Shown in pieces: positions 15,721 to 18,518 of a stretch of 18,518 nt of DNA. The notes under the pieces are model-generated. The model worked only from the letters and a program-made list of their open reading frames with translations. It was not told the DNA's origin and made no database searches. The position numbers and the translations under genes were made by a program. The stretch is from Nitrospirota bacterium. Lineage in GTDB: Bacteria; Nitrospirota; Nitrospiria; Nitrospirales; UBA8639. The DNA is taken from NCBI GenBank assembly GCA_029865515.1, contig JAOUGQ010000026.1:1-18518 (forward strand), written 5' to 3'. Position 1 is the stretch's first letter, and the number at the start of each line of letters is the position of its first letter.

Positions 15721-15790
15721 AAGGAGTGATCACCATGTTGGCGGTGCAGGAGGATTTGAGGTATTTTAATTAATCTATAGGGAGAGTGGT

Positions 15791-15796
15791 TATAAT
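15791..15796 (+). promoter_or_regulatory. Possible -10 box TATAAT for arfB-ptrB
   Basis: A perfect TATAAT, preceded by TGGT, lies just after the terminator and about 118 bases before arfB. No good -35 is found at 16-18 bases. A promoter is expected here because the upstream transcript is terminated. Confidence 0.4.
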
Positions 15797-15913
15797 TTTG
15801 AACAGTGGTTGGCGGTATGTTTTGGACATGTTAAGTGAAAATGTGGCATTGATATTTCTGCTGGCATTTATAAGACAAAACATACGCAATCTCCCACGCA
15901 AACGGATATCGGC

Positions 15914-16345
15914 ATGGCCATTGTGATCAATGAGGATCTCTCGATTCCTGATTCTGAAGTGCGATTTTCGGCTGCTCGAAGTGGAGGTCCGGGTGGACAA
16001 CATGTCAATAAGGTGAGTAGTCGGGTCATTTTGGAGTTTGATGTGATGCATACTTCCGTCCTCAGCTCCCATCAAAAACGAAAAATTGCTGAAAGGGTTG
16101 GCCACCGTATGAATCAACAGGGGATCTTGAGGCTGCAAGCCCAACGGCATCGCACTCAGTCCGCGAATCGAGCAGATTTAGTGGAGAAATTCATTGGGCT
16201 ACTCCAGGATGCCTTGCGACCCGTTAAAAGCCGTGTTCGGACTCGAGTCCCTTATCGAGTACGTGAGAAGCGTTTGGAGGAGAAAAAGCTGCGTACTCAG
16301 ATTAAACGAGTCCGTCAAACTCCTAAAAATCTGGATGAAGCCTAA
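15914..16345 (+). CDS. arfB: Alternative ribosome-rescue factor ArfB (YaeJ), peptidyl-tRNA hydrolase
   Basis: The 143-aa protein matches the YaeJ/ArfB/ICT1 family in length and pattern: an N-terminal catalytic domain with FSAARSGGPGGQHVNKVSS, where GGQ at 27-29 is the release-factor motif that hydrolyses the peptidyl-tRNA ester, then ILRLQAQRHRTQSANR. The C-terminus from about residue 104 is a basic tail (RTRVPYRVREKRLEEKKLRTQIKR) that in E. coli inserts in the empty mRNA channel of stalled ribosomes. It releases nascent chains from non-stop ribosomes in the cytoplasm. It lacks the codon-recognition domains of RF1 and RF2, and its length shows it is not a truncated one. ptrB follows after 38 bases on the same strand, likely in one operon. 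The ribosome binding site before ATG 15914 is weak. Confidence 0.94.
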   Translation: MAIVINEDLSIPDSEVRFSAARSGGPGGQHVNKVSSRVILEFDVMHTSVLSSHQKRKIAERVGHRMNQQGILRLQAQRHRTQSANRADLVEKFIGLLQDALRPVKSRVRTRVPYRVREKRLEEKKLRTQIKRVRQTPKNLDEA

Positions 16346-16383
16346 CTATCAGCAAAACTTATTTATTAAGGTAAGGACATTTC

Positions 16384-18465
16384 ATGTCGACACGTTTCCC
16401 TGATTCCCGTCCATTGATTCCCAATCCACCCAGTGCAAAACGAATTCCACACCAATTGGAATGTCACGGCCATGTTCGAATCGATGAGTATTATTGGCTG
16501 AAAAATCGGGATAATCCGGAAGTGTTGGCATATTTACGGGCTGAAAATGAGTATGCCGCGGCGTTGAGAAGTCATACCCGGGATTTGGAGCAGAAGTTGT
16601 TTGAAGAGATCAAGGGGCGTATCCAACAAACAGATTTATCTGTACCGTTTAAGCTCGGAGATTATTGGTATTACACACGGTATGAGGAGGGGAAGGAGTA
16701 TGCCCTGTACTGCCGGAAAAAGGATTCATTGACCAGTCCCGAAGAAATTATGCTGGATGGCAATGTGTTGGCTCGGGGTCATGATTATTTTTCATTGGGT
16801 AATTGGAAGATCAGTTCTGGCCAGGATATTCTGGCCTTTGCCATTGATACGCAGGGCCGACGCATTTATTCCATTGGGTTTAAAAGCCTGACCACCGGAG
16901 AGATGGTTGGTGAATTTATTCCTTCCGTGACTGGAAACATGGAATGGGGGAATGACAATCGTACGCTCTTGTATGCCAGGCAGGATCCTGAAACGTTACG
17001 CTCGTTCCGGATCTTTCGTCATGCGTTGGGAGAGGATCCAAGGCGGGATGCTTTGGTGTATGAAGAAACGGACGAGACCTTTTCGGTCTATGTTGGCAAA
17101 ACAAAATCCAAGCGATATCTGGTGCTTGGGTCGCATCAGACCATAACCAGTGAGTGTTGGTATCTGAATGCGGATACCCCGGAAGGAGAGTTTCAGTTAT
17201 TCCAGGGACGGGAGCGAGGTCATGAATATGATGTGGACCACCTCGGCGAGCATTTCTGGATACGAACCAATGATCAAGCTAAAAATTTTCGCTTAATGAA
17301 GGCTCCTTTGAATTCGACGCACAAGCACTTGTGGCAAGAAGTCATTTCTCATCGGTCGGATGTGTTCTTTGAAGGGTTTGAACTTTTTCAGAATTACCTT
17401 GTGGTAGAAGAACGAATGCAAGGACTCATCCATCTCAGAATTCTTCCCAGCCAGGGTGGCACTGAACATGAATTGGATTTTGGAGAGCCGGCCTATATGG
17501 CGGCCTTGGGCGATAACTGTGAAGCGGACTCCCCCTACCTTCGGTTTGGGTATACCTCCATGACCACTCCCATGACGATCTATGATTATCATATGGAAAC
17601 CCGGGAGAAAATTCTTCTGAAGCAAGAGAAGGTTCTGGGCGGTTTTCAAATTACCCATTATCAGACGGAACGCCTCTTGGCTCCCGCTTTAGATGGCAAT
17701 TCTATTCCTATTTCCCTGGTTTACCGAAAGGGGTTTGTCAGGAATGGCACGCATCCCCTGTTGTTGTATGGCTACGGTTCCTATGGGGCCAGCATGGATG
17801 CGAGTTTTAGTTCCCCTCGTCTCAGCTTGTTGGACCGTGGATTTGTCTATGCGTTAGCCCATATTCGGGGTGGAGAAGAATTGGGGCGGCAATGGTATGA
17901 AGATGGCAAGTTATTACAAAAGAAGAACACATTTACGGATTTTATTGCCTGTGCAGAATTTCTTGCTCAGCAAGGGTACACCGCTCCTCAGAAATTATTC
18001 GCCATGGGTGGAAGTGCTGGCGGCTTATTAATGGGGGCGATCATGAATATGCGACCGGATTTATTTCATGGTGTGGTGGCCCAGGTCCCTTTTGTGGATG
18101 TGGTGACCACCATGTTAGATCCCAATATACCGCTCACGACGGGAGAGTATGATGAATGGGGTGACCCCAATCAACGACACTTTTATGACTATATGCTCTC
18201 CTATTCCCCCTATGACAACCTTGAACCACAATCCTATCCCCATCTTCTGGTGACTTCGGGATTGCATGACTCACAAGTGCAATTTTGGGAGCCGACGAAA
18301 TGGGTTGCTAAATTGCGTGCTCTGAAGACGGACAATCAACGTCTTCTTCTCAGAACCAATATGGAAGCGGGGCATAGTGGAGCCTCCGGCCGGTTTAAAC
18401 GATATGAGGAGACGGCAATGATTTATGCTTTTTTATTGGATCTTGCCGGTTCCATTGATAATTGA
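16384..18465 (+). CDS. ptrB: Oligopeptidase B, S9 family serine peptidase
   Basis: The 693-aa protein has the N-terminal signature RIDEYYWLKNRDNPEVLAYLRAEN, a seven-bladed propeller region (about 75-415) and a C-terminal alpha/beta hydrolase domain. The catalytic triad is visible: Ser544 in GGSAGGLLMG, Asp629 in SGLHDSQV and His664 in EAGHSGASGRF; the spacings (85 and 35 residues) equal those I recall for E. coli oligopeptidase B (Ser532, Asp617, His652). It also has YGSYGASMD and AHIRGGEELGRQWYEDGK typical of the group. It cleaves peptides after Arg or Lys, small substrates only, since the propeller blocks large ones. There is no signal peptide, so it is cytoplasmic. TAAGGA at 16372-16377 lies six bases before ATG 16384. 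Closely following arfB, it might recycle peptides, but that link is inference. Confidence 0.95.
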   Translation: MSTRFPDSRPLIPNPPSAKRIPHQLECHGHVRIDEYYWLKNRDNPEVLAYLRAENEYAAALRSHTRDLEQKLFEEIKGRIQQTDLSVPFKLGDYWYYTRYEEGKEYALYCRKKDSLTSPEEIMLDGNVLARGHDYFSLGNWKISSGQDILAFAIDTQGRRIYSIGFKSLTTGEMVGEFIPSVTGNMEWGNDNRTLLYARQDPETLRSFRIFRHALGEDPRRDALVYEETDETFSVYVGKTKSKRYLVLGSHQTITSECWYLNADTPEGEFQLFQGRERGHEYDVDHLGEHFWIRTNDQAKNFRLMKAPLNSTHKHLWQEVISHRSDVFFEGFELFQNYLVVEERMQGLIHLRILPSQGGTEHELDFGEPAYMAALGDNCEADSPYLRFGYTSMTTPMTIYDYHMETREKILLKQEKVLGGFQITHYQTERLLAPALDGNSIPISLVYRKGFVRNGTHPLLLYGYGSYGASMDASFSSPRLSLLDRGFVYALAHIRGGEELGRQWYEDGKLLQKKNTFTDFIACAEFLAQQGYTAPQKLFAMGGSAGGLLMGAIMNMRPDLFHGVVAQVPFVDVVTTMLDPNIPLTTGEYDEWGDPNQRHFYDYMLSYSPYDNLEPQSYPHLLVTSGLHDSQVQFWEPTKWVAKLRALKTDNQRLLLRTNMEAGHSGASGRFKRYEETAMIYAFLLDLAGSIDN

Positions 18466-18469
18466 AGGT

Positions 18470-18518
18470 ATGCTCCTTGCCGTCGCATCATCGTTTGGGG
18501 ACTTTCTTCTTCTGATGT
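18470..18518 (+). CDS. Possible start of a further gene, cut by the window
   Basis: An ATG four bases after the ptrB stop opens a hydrophobic frame (MLLAVASSFGDFLLLM) that runs off the window. It could be the first membrane segment or signal peptide of a co-transcribed gene. The only Shine-Dalgarno-like sequence (GAAGG) touches the ATG, which is too close, so the call is weak. Confidence 0.2.
   Translation, partial: MLLAVASSFGDFLLLM

Larger units (their letters stand above)
15598..15913. other. Spacer between second sigma gene and arfB
   Basis: These 316 bases hold the terminator, then AAGGAG at 15721-15726 before a 12-residue reading frame (ATG 15735, TAA 15771-15773) and the TATAAT at 15791. 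The minus-strand 126-codon frame crossing this region is the shadow of arfB. I see no other gene. Confidence 0.5.

Noticed and set aside
15735..15773. 12-residue frame with AAGGAG directly after the sigma terminator
   Set aside because: It lies downstream of a strong terminator and upstream of the likely arfB promoter, so it is probably not transcribed; no attenuator-like features.

Overview
The window is 18.5 kb of a bacterial chromosome with roughly balanced GC by eye, dense coding and no phage, IS, tRNA, rRNA or CRISPR content. The gene mix (redoxin with a CRHC motif, DUF3047 protein, MerA-like flavoprotein next to a TVP38 membrane protein, many signal-transduction genes, an RpoD plus a shorter RpoD-like sigma factor) resembles Nitrospirota, perhaps a Nitrospira of moderate GC. 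That placement is inference from protein flavour, not from a marker gene.

Left part (1-5354), redox block: the 3' end of a thioredoxin-fold protein on + converges on a three-gene minus-strand run (TVP38-like membrane protein, MerA-like pyridine nucleotide-disulfide oxidoreductase, secreted DUF3047 protein). Upstream on the same strand, after a 355-base gap, is a second flavoprotein of the dihydrolipoamide dehydrogenase type. The two flavoproteins share the CxxxxC redox site but differ at the catalytic His position.

Middle part (5355-9497), signalling: a small TPR lipoprotein gene that appears frameshifted and decaying, then on minus a soluble PAS hybrid histidine kinase and a REC-GGDEF-EAL protein whose cyclase, inhibitory-site and phosphodiesterase motifs are all intact.

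Right part (9498-18518), all on +: a 611-base AT-rich divergent spacer, rpoD (607 aa) with a strong terminator, an OmpR-type response regulator and membrane histidine kinase overlapping by four bases, a second RpoD-like sigma factor (416 aa) with another strong terminator, then arfB (ribosome rescue) and ptrB (oligopeptidase B), which probably form an operon. Two sigma-70 genes therefore bracket a two-component system.

I found no clear previously undescribed system. The most interesting points are the sigma/two-component/sigma arrangement with a shared GGGGTGGTA element, a possible leaderless response-regulator mRNA, the probable TPR lipoprotein pseudogene, and the MerA-like enzyme lacking all metal-handling appendages.
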